Below, one piece after another: positions 27,911-38,977 of a DNA stretch of 64,000 nt (its first letter is position 1; each line of letters begins with the position of its first letter). The stretch is taken from NCBI RefSeq assembly GCF_014855495.1, contig NZ_JACYFJ010000001.1, positions 806,001 to 870,000 on the forward strand. Direction: 5' to 3'. The DNA is from Euzebyella saccharophila. GTDB lineage: Bacteria > Bacteroidota > Bacteroidia > Flavobacteriales > Flavobacteriaceae. The notes under the pieces were generated by a model that did no database searches, was not told the origin of the DNA, and saw only the letters and a list, made by a program, of their open reading frames with translations. The position numbers and the translations under genes are program-made.

Positions 27911-28720
27911 ATGAATGGTAAAAAGATATTGTTCGTATCATCGGAATTAGTACCCTATCTTCCGGAGAACGAAGTTTCCTTAATGTCTTACGAAACCCCC
28001 AGAATGGTGAACAGTAATGGCGGGCAGATTCGTATTTTTATGCCAAGGTACGGCAATATCAATGAACGTAGGCATCAGTTACATGAGGTAATTCGTCTTT
28101 CGGGGATGAATTTGGTAATCAATGATATGGATATGCCATTGATCATTAAAGTTGCCTCTATTCCGAAAGAACGTATTCAGGTTTACTTCATTGATAACGA
28201 TGAGTACTTTAAAAGAAAAGCTACTTTTTCTGATGCTGACGGAAACCTTTTTCCTGATAACGATCAAAGAGCCATATTTTTTGCCAAAGGTGTCGTAGAA
28301 ACAGTCAAGAAATTAAATTGGACACCGGATATTATTCATGTTCACGGCTGGATGGCTTCCCTTTTACCGCTTTACCTGAAAAAATATTATGCAGATGAGC
28401 CCTTGTTCGATACCAGCAAGATAGTTACCTCTGTTTACGGAAAATCTTTTGAAGGCGAACTACAGAAGGATATGATCAAAAAAATAGCTTTTGATGGTAT
28501 TCCTGAAGAAAGTATTGCAGCCTTGGAGACCCCTTCGTATAATAATTTGTTAAAAGTTGCCGTAGATCATTCAGATGCCGTTATTTTAGCCGCGGAAGAA
28601 ATTCCTGAGGATTTAAATAACCATATTTCCAACCTTGAAAAACCAGTGTTGCCTTACGTTTCTATTCAAGAATTTGAAGAAGCGTACGCAAATTTTTACA
28701 ACACTGAAGTTTTAAAATAG
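27911..28720 (+). CDS. Short glycogen/starch synthase-like protein (GT5 N-terminal half)
   Basis: 269 residues that match only the N-terminal Rossmann half of GT5 glycogen synthase: ILFVSSELVPYLPE at the start, RIFMPRYGNI and DIIHVHGWMASLLPLY. A canonical GlgA has about 480 residues and carries much of the ADP-glucose site in its second half, which is absent. It is not a truncated pseudogene: the frame is intact and ends cleanly 6 bases before the next gene. Homologues of this short form occur next to panC in Bacteroidota, so a separate, possibly regulatory or non-glycogen role is likely. Confidence 0.8.
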   Translation: MNGKKILFVSSELVPYLPENEVSLMSYETPRMVNSNGGQIRIFMPRYGNINERRHQLHEVIRLSGMNLVINDMDMPLIIKVASIPKERIQVYFIDNDEYFKRKATFSDADGNLFPDNDQRAIFFAKGVVETVKKLNWTPDIIHVHGWMASLLPLYLKKYYADEPLFDTSKIVTSVYGKSFEGELQKDMIKKIAFDGIPEESIAALETPSYNNLLKVAVDHSDAVILAAEEIPEDLNNHISNLEKPVLPYVSIQEFEEAYANFYNTEVLK

Positions 28721-28726
28721 TCCTGA

Positions 28727-30556
28727 ATGACATTTTTCAAAAGATTTTTCTTTTCTGCATTGGCAGCTGTTTCGCTAATGCTAGCTGTAGTAGCCTGTGA
28801 AGAAGATCCTACTACCATTGGTTCTGGTGTAATCGGTAGCTCTCCCTTTACTACGGACAAGGCAGTTTTTGATGTTTTTGCATACAATAAAAAAATAGAG
28901 GCGGTAAGCACTAACAAATTACCGTTATATCAGCTAGGTTCTTTTACGCATCCAGTGTATGGTAAAACAGAGGCCACTGTCAATAGTCAGGTTCAATTAT
29001 CATCTGTAAATCCTACGTTTGGTGTCTACTCACAAGCAGTAGAGGATGACCCTAGTGATTCTCAAATCGCAGAAAATGAAAAAGTAGAGGCTGTTTATTT
29101 ATACATTCCTTTTTTGATCAATCCCGAAGGTGATTCAGATGGAGACGGTCTAATAGATGAACTTGATAAGAAGCCTAACGATGCTGCCAGTGATTCGGAT
29201 GAAGATGGAGTTTCCGATGCTCAGGAAATAGGCAGAGGTACCAATCCTAATAATCCAGATACTGATGGTGATGATATTCCAGATGGGGAGGACAATGACT
29301 TTACGGCTAACCAGTATCAAAAAACCTTGGATGTAGATAGTGTATATGTTGGTGGAAAGGCCTTTGATCCATCCTTAGAAGGCACTATGGTTAATTTAAG
29401 GGTAGAGCGTTCCAATTACTATCTGCGCGATTTGGATCCCAGTGCCAACTTTCAGGAAGCGCAAGAATACTATAGCAATCAAGAATTTGCTCCTTCTTTT
29501 GTTGATAGCCTGCTGTTTGATGGGCAGGTAGCATTAAGTAGAAATCAAATTCCCGTTCAGAAGAGGGATGATAGCTCTACGGAAGATGTCGATGAGTCTG
29601 AAACATTTACTTATTTAGGTCCTGGAATTAGGGTGGCTTTGGATGCTGATTTTTTTCAAAACAATATCCTGGATAAAGAAGGTAGTTCAGAGCTTACAAG
29701 CCAAGAAAATTTCAAAGATTTTTTTAGGGGAATAAATTTTACGCTTAACGGTGTTTCTGAAGAAGTGATGATGTTGTTCGATTTAAAAGATGCGAACATA
29801 ACCATTACTTATAGCTATGATACAACCGATGGTGAAGGTGAAGGGGAAAGAGATTATGTGATCAATTTTTTAACTTCTGTTTTAAGTAACGGACAAGCTA
29901 CTGGAATTGTCAACGGTAATGCGGCAAATACTTTGAAAAACGATACGTATCCTGCCGATGTTATGGATGCAATTGGTTCGGAACCCAATGCCGAAAAAAT
30001 ATATCTAAAAGGAGGTTCTGGCTCATATGCCGAAATAAAACTATTTGATGAAGAAAACGGAACCAGTGTTCTAAATCAGATAAAGAATAACAACTGGATT
30101 GTTAATGAAGCGAATTTGGTTTTTTATGTCGCAGATGAGAGCAATGTGGCCCAACCGCCTAGTTTGTACTTGTTCAATACAGAAACTCTACTGCCGCTCT
30201 ATAATACGGGAATTCTTCAAAGTGATCAAGCGAGTGTTCTCTTGGAAGAAATGTACGGAGGGGAACTTGAGGAAACCACTGATGGACAAGCTCTAAAATA
30301 TACCATAAGGATTACGGAGCACATTAACGATTTATTACTGCGTGATGTCGAAAATGCCACTTTGGGAGTGACCTTAACATCCAGTCCTTTCCAGTTAGGA
30401 ATTAGGGATGCTATGCTTTCCGATGATGTGGAGGAAGAATTACCCACTGGTAATACTTTAACTCCTCTGGGTACTGTGTTATACGGTAATAATGTGTCAG
30501 AAGGAATGTCCAGTAAAAAATTGCAATTGGAAATTTCCTATACGGAAACTGAATAG
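28727..30556 (+). CDS. DUF4270 lipoprotein with thrombospondin type-3 insert
   Basis: 609 residues with a signal ending in a lipobox (VVAC, Cys24), followed by acidic residues. The bulk is DUF4270 (about 40-605), a surface lipoprotein family of Bacteroidota. At about 128-190 an acidic insert has the DSDGDGLIDELD and DTDGDDIPDGEDN pattern of calcium-binding thrombospondin type-3 repeats. It is cotranscribed with the GlgA-like gene (6-base gap). Function unknown. Confidence 0.85.
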   Translation: MTFFKRFFFSALAAVSLMLAVVACEEDPTTIGSGVIGSSPFTTDKAVFDVFAYNKKIEAVSTNKLPLYQLGSFTHPVYGKTEATVNSQVQLSSVNPTFGVYSQAVEDDPSDSQIAENEKVEAVYLYIPFLINPEGDSDGDGLIDELDKKPNDAASDSDEDGVSDAQEIGRGTNPNNPDTDGDDIPDGEDNDFTANQYQKTLDVDSVYVGGKAFDPSLEGTMVNLRVERSNYYLRDLDPSANFQEAQEYYSNQEFAPSFVDSLLFDGQVALSRNQIPVQKRDDSSTEDVDESETFTYLGPGIRVALDADFFQNNILDKEGSSELTSQENFKDFFRGINFTLNGVSEEVMMLFDLKDANITITYSYDTTDGEGEGERDYVINFLTSVLSNGQATGIVNGNAANTLKNDTYPADVMDAIGSEPNAEKIYLKGGSGSYAEIKLFDEENGTSVLNQIKNNNWIVNEANLVFYVADESNVAQPPSLYLFNTETLLPLYNTGILQSDQASVLLEEMYGGELEETTDGQALKYTIRITEHINDLLLRDVENATLGVTLTSSPFQLGIRDAMLSDDVEEELPTGNTLTPLGTVLYGNNVSEGMSSKKLQLEISYTETE

Positions 30557-30638
30557 CAAGACTTCTACTATTTGGGCTTTTTTATCTTTATTTAGCTATA
30601 CTATAGGCTTAATATCCCCGTTTACAAGTTAAAGAACA

Positions 30639-30667
30639 TTGGTTTCTAGATTGTTCTTGTAAATTTG
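30639..30667 (+). promoter_or_regulatory. Promoter of glmS
   Basis: A TTG -33 core (30,639-30,641), an 18-base spacer and an exact -7 box TAAATTTG (30,660-30,667). The ATG follows 40 bases later. Confidence 0.6.
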
Positions 30668-30707
30668 CTTGAACATTAACTTCAATTTTAGCTGTAAATT
30701 ACTAGAT

Positions 30708-32555
30708 ATGTGTGGTATTGTAGGTTATATAGGTCATAGAGATGCCTATCCAATAATCATTAAGGGATTAAGAAGATTAGAGTACCGGGGCTATGATAGT
30801 GCTGGTATTGCCTTATTTGATGGACAAGATATCAACCTTTCCAAAACAAAGGGGAAGGTGGAAGACCTTAATAAAAAGGCAGAGAAAGAGATTTCAACTT
30901 CGGGCTCACTTGGTATGGGGCACACACGTTGGGCAACCCATGGTGTTCCTGATGACGTAAACTCCCATCCCCATTATTCCAATTCAGGAGAATTGGTAAT
31001 TATTCATAATGGTATCATAGAAAATTATGAATCCATTAAAAAAGAGCTTATCAAAAGGGGCTATACTTTCAAGTCCGATACGGATACGGAGGTATTGGTA
31101 AACCTAATTGAAGAGGTTAAGAAGCAAGAGAACGTCAAACTGGGAAAAGCGGTTCAAATAGCATTGAATGAAGTCGTAGGTGCCTATGCTATCGCAGTCT
31201 TTGATAAACAAAAACCAGATGAAATTGTAGTGGCCAAATTGGGTAGTCCGCTAGCCATTGGTATTGGTGAGAATGAATACTTTATAGCTTCAGACGCATC
31301 CCCGTTTATTGAATATACCAACAATGCCGTTTATCTGGAAGATGAGGAGATGGCCATTGTAAGAATAGGTAAAGAAATTAAACTTCGTAAAATAAAGGAT
31401 GATGCCATAGCGTATCCAAATATCTTGGAGTTGAAAATGAATATTGAGCAAATTGAAAAGGGGGGCTATGACCACTTTATGCTCAAGGAAATTTATGAAC
31501 AACCTCGCGCTATCCTAGATACGTACAGAGGTAGGCTACGGGCGGATCAAGGTATCGTTAAGATGGCGGGTATTGATGAGCATTTGGAGAAGTTCATGAA
31601 CGCCAATAGGGTTATAATTGTAGCATGTGGTACATCTTGGCATGCCGGTTTAGTGGCGGAATACATTTTTGAGGATTTGGCCAGAATTCCGGTAGAAGTG
31701 GAGTATGCTTCGGAGTTCAGGTATAGAAATCCGGTCATTACGGATAAGGATGTATTAATTGCTATTTCCCAATCCGGGGAAACTGCAGATACATTGGCGG
31801 CCATAAAGCTGGCTAAGGATAAAGGTGCTTTTGTCTTTGGGGTATGTAACGTGGTGGGGTCTTCCATTGCTAGAGAGACCCACGCCGGTGCGTATACCCA
31901 TGCAGGGCCAGAGATTGGTGTGGCTTCTACAAAAGCTTTTACTACTCAGATAACAGTTTTGACGCTCATCGCTTTAAAACTGGCTAAAGAAAAAGGGGAG
32001 GTTTCGGAATCAAATTTTCATCAGTTCCTAACGGAATTGGAAACTATACCGTCCAAAGTCGAGAAAGCCCTAGAGTCAAATCCGTTAGTAGAAATTATCT
32101 CTGATGTTTATAAGGATTCTACCAATTGTCTTTATTTGGGTAGGGGGTATAATTTTCCAGTAGCATTGGAAGGTGCATTAAAATTAAAGGAAATCAGTTA
32201 TATCCACGCAGAAGGGTATCCCGCTGCAGAAATGAAACACGGACCTATCGCATTGATTGATGATCAAATGCCCGTGTTCGTAATTGCTACCAAGAAAGGG
32301 CACTATGAGAAAGTGGTTAGTAATATTCAGGAGATAAAGTCACGAAAAGGAAAAATTATAGCCATTGTAACGGAGGGTGATGAACAGGTAACGGAACTGG
32401 CAGACCATGTTATAGAGGTGCCGGAAACATATGAAAGTCTTACTCCCTTATTGACAACTATTCCTTTACAATTGCTTTCATATCATATAGCCGTTATGCG
32501 TGGTTGTAATGTGGATCAACCAAGAAACTTGGCAAAATCTGTTACTGTGGAGTAA
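30708..32555 (+). CDS. glmS: Glutamine-fructose-6-phosphate aminotransferase
   Basis: 615 residues from the ATG at 30,708, chosen because the catalytic Cys must be residue 2 (CGIVGYIG). The glutamine amidotransferase domain holds HTRWATHG and HNGIIENY. Two SIS sugar-isomerase domains follow (about 285-425 and 455-600) with CGTSWHAG and SQSGETADT. The C-terminus is the canonical LAKSVTVE. It makes glucosamine-6-phosphate for peptidoglycan and lipopolysaccharide. It has its own promoter and terminator. No glmS ribozyme is evident in the short leader. Confidence 0.97.
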   Translation: MCGIVGYIGHRDAYPIIIKGLRRLEYRGYDSAGIALFDGQDINLSKTKGKVEDLNKKAEKEISTSGSLGMGHTRWATHGVPDDVNSHPHYSNSGELVIIHNGIIENYESIKKELIKRGYTFKSDTDTEVLVNLIEEVKKQENVKLGKAVQIALNEVVGAYAIAVFDKQKPDEIVVAKLGSPLAIGIGENEYFIASDASPFIEYTNNAVYLEDEEMAIVRIGKEIKLRKIKDDAIAYPNILELKMNIEQIEKGGYDHFMLKEIYEQPRAILDTYRGRLRADQGIVKMAGIDEHLEKFMNANRVIIVACGTSWHAGLVAEYIFEDLARIPVEVEYASEFRYRNPVITDKDVLIAISQSGETADTLAAIKLAKDKGAFVFGVCNVVGSSIARETHAGAYTHAGPEIGVASTKAFTTQITVLTLIALKLAKEKGEVSESNFHQFLTELETIPSKVEKALESNPLVEIISDVYKDSTNCLYLGRGYNFPVALEGALKLKEISYIHAEGYPAAEMKHGPIALIDDQMPVFVIATKKGHYEKVVSNIQEIKSRKGKIIAIVTEGDEQVTELADHVIEVPETYESLTPLLTTIPLQLLSYHIAVMRGCNVDQPRNLAKSVTVE

Positions 32556-32587
32556 TTTTTAAGGTATTTTCACAATATTTAGATATT

Positions 32588-32617
32588 AAGGCCATGGTTT
32601 TCTATGGCCTTTTTTAT
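32588..32617 (+). terminator. Rho-independent terminator of glmS
   Basis: An 8-bp stem (32,588-32,595 with 32,604-32,611), an 8-base loop and a T-rich tail, 32 bases after the glmS stop. Confidence 0.8.
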
Positions 32618-32659
32618 TAGGGTATTCTAAATATGAATGCTATAAATTAAGAAAAATAT

Positions 32660-32675
32660 ATTATGCATGCATAAT
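32660..32675. promoter_or_regulatory. 16-bp perfect palindrome, candidate operator
   Basis: ATTATGCATGCATAAT is its own reverse complement and lies 75 bases upstream of a TonB receptor ATG, in an AT-rich interval after the glmS terminator. Its position and symmetry fit a dimeric repressor or activator site for the receptor/GDSL operon. The regulator is not identified. Confidence 0.45.
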
Positions 32676-32750
32676 TTTTTTCAATTTAGTATTTTTCGTG
32701 TAAAAAAAAATGTAACTTGGTCAAACGAACCTTTTTAACTTAAACTTAAC

Positions 32751-35588
32751 ATGAGAAGAGTACTATTTTTGGCATTGCTGTTATTGGGCGGTTTCATACA
32801 AGCTCAAACTACGGTAAACGGGAAAGTGGTAGATCAGAACAATGAGCCCATTCCGGGAGCCAACGTGATTATAACGGGTAAGGCAATTGGGGCTACGGCT
32901 AATTTTGACGGTAATTTTACTCTCGAAACTTCTGAGGTCCCCCCCTTTCAGTTAACAATTTCAAGTATCGGATATTCTGAGGCCACAGAAGAGATTACTG
33001 CAAATAATCAATCTGTTACTGTAGTTCTTTTCGAAGCTCAAACCTTTCTGGATGAGGTGGTCATATCCGCTTCCAGAACTCCTGAGCGTATTTTTGAATC
33101 TCCGGTTACGGTAGAACGTTTTGGTCTGCAGGAAATTAAGAATACCGCTTCAGCGGATTTTTATGACGGATTGGAAAACCTAAAAGGGGTAGACGTAAAT
33201 ACCAATAGCTTAACTTTTAAAAGTGTAAATACCAGAGGTTTTGCAACCTTCGCAAATACCAGGTTCATGCAGTTGGTAGATGGAATGGATAATTCCACGC
33301 CAGCTCTAAATTTCCCCATTGGCAACCTTGTAGGTATGATTGAAACCGATGTGCAGAGTGTGGAATTATTACCGGGCGCATCTTCCGCTCTTTATGGGGC
33401 CAATGCATTTAACGGTATCTTGTTTATGAGAAGTAAAAATCCTTTTGACCATCATGGGATTAGTGCTTTTGTAAAGCGAGGGTTGACTTCCCAAGAAGCC
33501 GCAGGCGACAATCCGTATACGGATTTGGGTATACGTATGGCACACAAGTTCAGTGATAAGTTCGCGGGTAAAGTGAATTTTGGCTACTTAAAAGGAACCG
33601 ATTGGGCCGCTACCAGCGAGGTTGATAAAACTAGGGTGGGTGGTACACGTGCAGATTTAAACTATGATGGTATCAATGTGTATGGTGATGAAGTTTCGGC
33701 AGATATTAAAGATGTTGCCGTCACCCTAGAAGGTCTAGGATTATTGCCGGCAGGAGCCAATGCTTTGGTTCCATCTACAGAAGTCAGTAGGACGGGTTAT
33801 AATGAAAGGCATCTTACAAACTATAATGCAGAAAGCGTAAAAGCTGATTGGGGTCTTTACTACAGGCCGTGGGCCAATGATTTTGAAATTGCCTATGTAG
33901 GTAAAGTAGGTACGGGTTCTACTATTTATCAAGGTACTAATAGATACAATATCAATAACTTTTTTCAACAACAGCACAAAATTGAATTTAGAAATGACAA
34001 CTTCTTTTTAAGAGGGTATGTAGTTGCCGATAAGGCAGGGGATTCCTATGATATGGTATTTACAGGTATTAATATCAACCGCGCTTGGAAGGATGATAAT
34101 ACCTGGTTCGGGGAATATACAGGGGCCTATGTTCAGGCCACCTTGGGCGGCGCCACCAATGAGCAAGCACATGCGATTGCCAGGGCGCAAGCAGAATCTG
34201 GAAGGTTTGAGCCAGGGACGCCAGAGTTTGAAGCAGCCTTCAATAGAAGTATCAACGACCCCGACCTTTCTACAGGCTCTCAGTTTCGTGATGCTTCAAA
34301 ATACTATCACGCAGATGCCAATTACAATTTCAGCGAATTAATTGATTTTGCCGAAATTCAGATAGGTGGGTCTTTTAGAAAATATAGTTTGAATTCTTTC
34401 GGAACTATCTATACCGATTATGATGGCACTATTGACTATTCGGAATTTGGGTTGTACACACAAGTTCAAAAGACTATCGATTTTACGGAAGAAATGAACT
34501 TGAAACTAACAGGTTCGGTGAGATATGATAAATCGGAATTTTTTGATGGATTCTTCTCTCCAAGGTTATCCGCAGGTCTTACCTTGAACCGTGATCATAA
34601 TATTAGGGCTTCTGTGCAAACAGGGTTTAGAAACCCTACGACTCAAGATTTGTTCATTGGTCTCGATGCTGGTCGAGCTATTCTTGTGGGCTCTGCTCCT
34701 GACAACCTAGATAGATATTCGAGAAGTTTTGAGGTAAGTGGTGCGGCACAAGGTGGTTTGCAGCAACCTGCATCCATTACTCAAACTGGTAGGGCTGCTT
34801 ATGAGAATTCATATAAATTTTCCTCTGTTTCAAATGATAACTCTACTCAAGACTTTGAAGACACCGGTGATCCGTCGAGTCTAGAAGTGGCTAACCCTGA
34901 TGTTGTAAAACCGGAGCAGGTAACTTCTATTGAAGTTGGTTACCGAGGTAAGATAGGTAAGTTAGTAGTTGATTTTAGTGCGTATTATAATAATTACAAA
35001 GATTTTATTTCTCAGGAAGTAGTTATTGCTCCATTTTACGGTGACGTGGAGGGTAATCAAACGGTAGATTTGCCAGGCAGGGATGATTTTCCATTAGCTG
35101 CATTGGCTATTGCCAATGATGATTTTCAAGCATACAGCGCTTATACCAATTCAGATGTTGATATATCTTCTTACGGGGCCTCTATTGGTCTAACAGCCAC
35201 TTTCTTTGGCGGGTACGATTTAAGTGGAAGCTATACGTATGCCAAACAAGACTTTGATCAAGAGGCGAATCCGGACTTTATGAGCAATTTTAATACGCCT
35301 GAGCATAAGTTCAAGGCGTCATTGGGCAATACGGACGTATTTGAAAATTTTGGTTTCAATTTGGCATATAGATTTAGCGATGATTATTTCTGGGAAGCCA
35401 CCTTCGGAAATGGGGTAGTGCCCGAATTCCACGTTTTGGATGCCCAGTTGAATTATCGGGTGCCTAGCATAAAGTCCTCTTTCAAAATGGGTGCAACCAA
35501 TCTTTTGGGTGATGAATATTTTACGGCTTTTGGAACAGGTTTCATAGGTTCTATGTACTATGTTTCATGGACCATCAACAACTTATAA
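32751..35588 (+). CDS. TonB-dependent receptor with carboxypeptidase-regulatory-like domain
   Basis: 945 residues: signal peptide (1-18, ending QAQ), carboxypeptidase-regulatory-like domain (about 20-105, GKVVDQNNEPIPGANVIITG), TonB-box-like LDEVVISASRTPERIFE, plug (about 115-225, with VELLPGASSALYGANAFNG) and a barrel to the end. It is paired with a GDSL lipoprotein gene 7 bases downstream, so a lipid or ester substrate is possible (inference). A palindromic candidate operator lies upstream. Confidence 0.93.
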   Translation: MRRVLFLALLLLGGFIQAQTTVNGKVVDQNNEPIPGANVIITGKAIGATANFDGNFTLETSEVPPFQLTISSIGYSEATEEITANNQSVTVVLFEAQTFLDEVVISASRTPERIFESPVTVERFGLQEIKNTASADFYDGLENLKGVDVNTNSLTFKSVNTRGFATFANTRFMQLVDGMDNSTPALNFPIGNLVGMIETDVQSVELLPGASSALYGANAFNGILFMRSKNPFDHHGISAFVKRGLTSQEAAGDNPYTDLGIRMAHKFSDKFAGKVNFGYLKGTDWAATSEVDKTRVGGTRADLNYDGINVYGDEVSADIKDVAVTLEGLGLLPAGANALVPSTEVSRTGYNERHLTNYNAESVKADWGLYYRPWANDFEIAYVGKVGTGSTIYQGTNRYNINNFFQQQHKIEFRNDNFFLRGYVVADKAGDSYDMVFTGININRAWKDDNTWFGEYTGAYVQATLGGATNEQAHAIARAQAESGRFEPGTPEFEAAFNRSINDPDLSTGSQFRDASKYYHADANYNFSELIDFAEIQIGGSFRKYSLNSFGTIYTDYDGTIDYSEFGLYTQVQKTIDFTEEMNLKLTGSVRYDKSEFFDGFFSPRLSAGLTLNRDHNIRASVQTGFRNPTTQDLFIGLDAGRAILVGSAPDNLDRYSRSFEVSGAAQGGLQQPASITQTGRAAYENSYKFSSVSNDNSTQDFEDTGDPSSLEVANPDVVKPEQVTSIEVGYRGKIGKLVVDFSAYYNNYKDFISQEVVIAPFYGDVEGNQTVDLPGRDDFPLAALAIANDDFQAYSAYTNSDVDISSYGASIGLTATFFGGYDLSGSYTYAKQDFDQEANPDFMSNFNTPEHKFKASLGNTDVFENFGFNLAYRFSDDYFWEATFGNGVVPEFHVLDAQLNYRVPSIKSSFKMGATNLLGDEYFTAFGTGFIGSMYYVSWTINNL

Positions 35589-35595
35589 AATTACA

Positions 35596-37215
35596 ATGAT
35601 GAAAATAAGATATATTGCCCTTTGGGCAGTTTCATGCCTTTTTATCGCATGTAACGAAGAATCGGACTTTGAGGAAGTGGAAGTAGTAGAGGAAACGCCC
35701 GAACTTACCTCGGGTTCGGCCGACTTTTCAACCTATGTCTCTTTAGGAAATTCGCTTACAGCCGGCTTAACGGACAATGCACTGTTTATTGCAGGTCAAC
35801 AGAATTCCATGCCCAATCTATTGGCTGCAAAGTTTTCTCTTGTAGGAGGAGGTTCGTTTACACAACCTTTAGCAAATGATAATATAGGAGGACTGTTGGC
35901 TGGTGGTGAGCCTTTGGAAGGCTTTAAACCGAGGTTGGTGTTCGGAGGAGCTGGTCCGGAAGATCTCGAGGATGTAGTAGGGCCGGTAAGTCCGACAACC
36001 GATATCGTATTGAACAATCCCGCAGGTCCTTTTAACAATTTAGGGGTTCCAGGAGCTAAAAGTTTTCATATGCTATTTAATGGATACGGAAATTTAGGAA
36101 ACTTGGAAGCAAAACTCGCCAATCCTTATTTTGTACGTATGACCGGAAGCACTCCGGATGTAAGTATCTTGGAATTGGCTATGGCGCAATCTCCCACCTT
36201 TTTTACCCTATGGGCAGGGAATAATGATGTGTTGGGTTATGCTATTTCCGGAGGTGATGGTACGGACCCGATTACAGACGAGGCTCTTTTTAATAATGCT
36301 ATCAACGGATTAGTGGCAACATTAACCTCTGCTGGTGCGCAGGGTGTTATGGCCAATATTCCATATGTAACCACTATACCGCATTTTACTACGGTCACGC
36401 ATGATCCGATTGATCCTGAGGAGAATAATTTCGCCGATTTAGTACCTACCTTAAATGCATTTTTTGGAGCATTGAACCAAGTCTACGATTTTTTGGGTGA
36501 ATCGGAACGTGCCATTACGTTTAACGATTCGGTCAACAATGCTGTTGTTATTTTAGACGAAGACTTAGTAGATCTCTCTGCGCAGATTACCGGGGTTCTA
36601 AATGCTAATCCGGCCTTTCCTGTTTTTGTACAGCAGTTGGGGTTGTCGGAGGATAAGGCTCCCGTAGTAGCAACCTTAATGGGAAATGCGTACGGACAAG
36701 CTAGATTGGCCAACGAAGATGATTTATTGGTATTGTCTAGTAGAAGGGTAATTGGTGAAGTCGATGAATTTTCTACGAATGCTCTTAAAAGTTTTGGCTT
36801 TCCGGAAGCCATGGCGGCACAATTTTCAACAAATGGAATTACATTACCTCTAGGCGATAAGTGGGTGTTGACTCCAGAAGAACAAGATGAAATAAAAACC
36901 GCTACTGATAACTTCAATGCCACTATAGCTACGGCCGCTTCCAGTGCCGGGTTGGCATTTGTGGACGCCAATGCCATCATGCAAAATTTGGCCAATGGTG
37001 GTGTAACGGATGGTGACTATACCTTAACAGGGAGTCTGGTAACGGGAGGTGCCTTTTCCTTGGATGGTGTTCATCCTACGGCAAGGGGGTACGCCCTTTT
37101 AGCCAATGAATTTATGAAAGCGATCGATGATACTTACGGTTCAAATTTTGAGGACTCCGGTTCTTTGTATGATATAGGGAATTTCCCTACGAATTATTCA
37201 CCTACCTTGAGGTAG
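35596..37215 (+). CDS. SGNH/GDSL-family lipoprotein hydrolase
   Basis: 540 residues from ATG 35,596; a start at 35,560 would overlap the receptor gene without adding a better leader. The leader ends at a lipobox-like FIAC (Cys19). SGNH block I is SLGNSLTAGL, with GNS replacing the more common GDS; block III is WAGNNDV, and block V is LDGVHPTARGYALLANEF with the catalytic Asp and His. It is a probable esterase or lipase anchored in the envelope and partner of the receptor before it. Confidence 0.85.
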   Translation: MMKIRYIALWAVSCLFIACNEESDFEEVEVVEETPELTSGSADFSTYVSLGNSLTAGLTDNALFIAGQQNSMPNLLAAKFSLVGGGSFTQPLANDNIGGLLAGGEPLEGFKPRLVFGGAGPEDLEDVVGPVSPTTDIVLNNPAGPFNNLGVPGAKSFHMLFNGYGNLGNLEAKLANPYFVRMTGSTPDVSILELAMAQSPTFFTLWAGNNDVLGYAISGGDGTDPITDEALFNNAINGLVATLTSAGAQGVMANIPYVTTIPHFTTVTHDPIDPEENNFADLVPTLNAFFGALNQVYDFLGESERAITFNDSVNNAVVILDEDLVDLSAQITGVLNANPAFPVFVQQLGLSEDKAPVVATLMGNAYGQARLANEDDLLVLSSRRVIGEVDEFSTNALKSFGFPEAMAAQFSTNGITLPLGDKWVLTPEEQDEIKTATDNFNATIATAASSAGLAFVDANAIMQNLANGGVTDGDYTLTGSLVTGGAFSLDGVHPTARGYALLANEFMKAIDDTYGSNFEDSGSLYDIGNFPTNYSPTLR

Positions 37216-37237
37216 TTTAATGTTTGAAAATCAACAA

Positions 37238-37268
37238 AAAACGGTGCTTATGTAAGGCGCCGTTTTTT
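37238..37268 (+). terminator. Rho-independent terminator after the GDSL gene
   Basis: Stem of about 12 pairs with two G-T wobbles (37,238-37,249 with 37,255-37,266), a 5-base loop, and a T-run within and after the 3' arm. Confidence 0.8.
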
Positions 37269-37316
37269 ATGCTTAAAAAAGAATAAAAAGTAGTTTTCAT
37301 TTAAAGTTGAAAAAGC

Positions 37317-37324
37317 TACCTTTG
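37317..37324 (+). promoter_or_regulatory. Candidate -7 element of atpD
   Basis: TACCTTTG fits TAnnTTTG and lies 73 bases before the atpD ATG, leaving a leader of about 65 bases. A -33 box is not clear. Confidence 0.45.
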
Positions 37325-37369
37325 CACCCGGAAAAACACAGGTGAAAAAAACTGTCTATCAATAGTTAA

Positions 37370-38905
<1,536 letters not shown>

Positions 38906-38977
38906 ATAGTGATAAGTTAAAAGTTGATGGTTCCTTTGTGCCTTGACTTTTGACTTAAAGCTTAAAACCAATAAGAG

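Noticed and set aside
30668-30707. glmS ribozyme or other leader riboswitch
   Set aside because: The leader predicted from the promoter is only about 35-40 bases, too short for a glmS ribozyme.
36483-36995. 170-codon open frame on the minus strand
   Set aside because: It is antisense to the GDSL lipoprotein gene, whose catalytic blocks are well supported; no family features in the antisense product.
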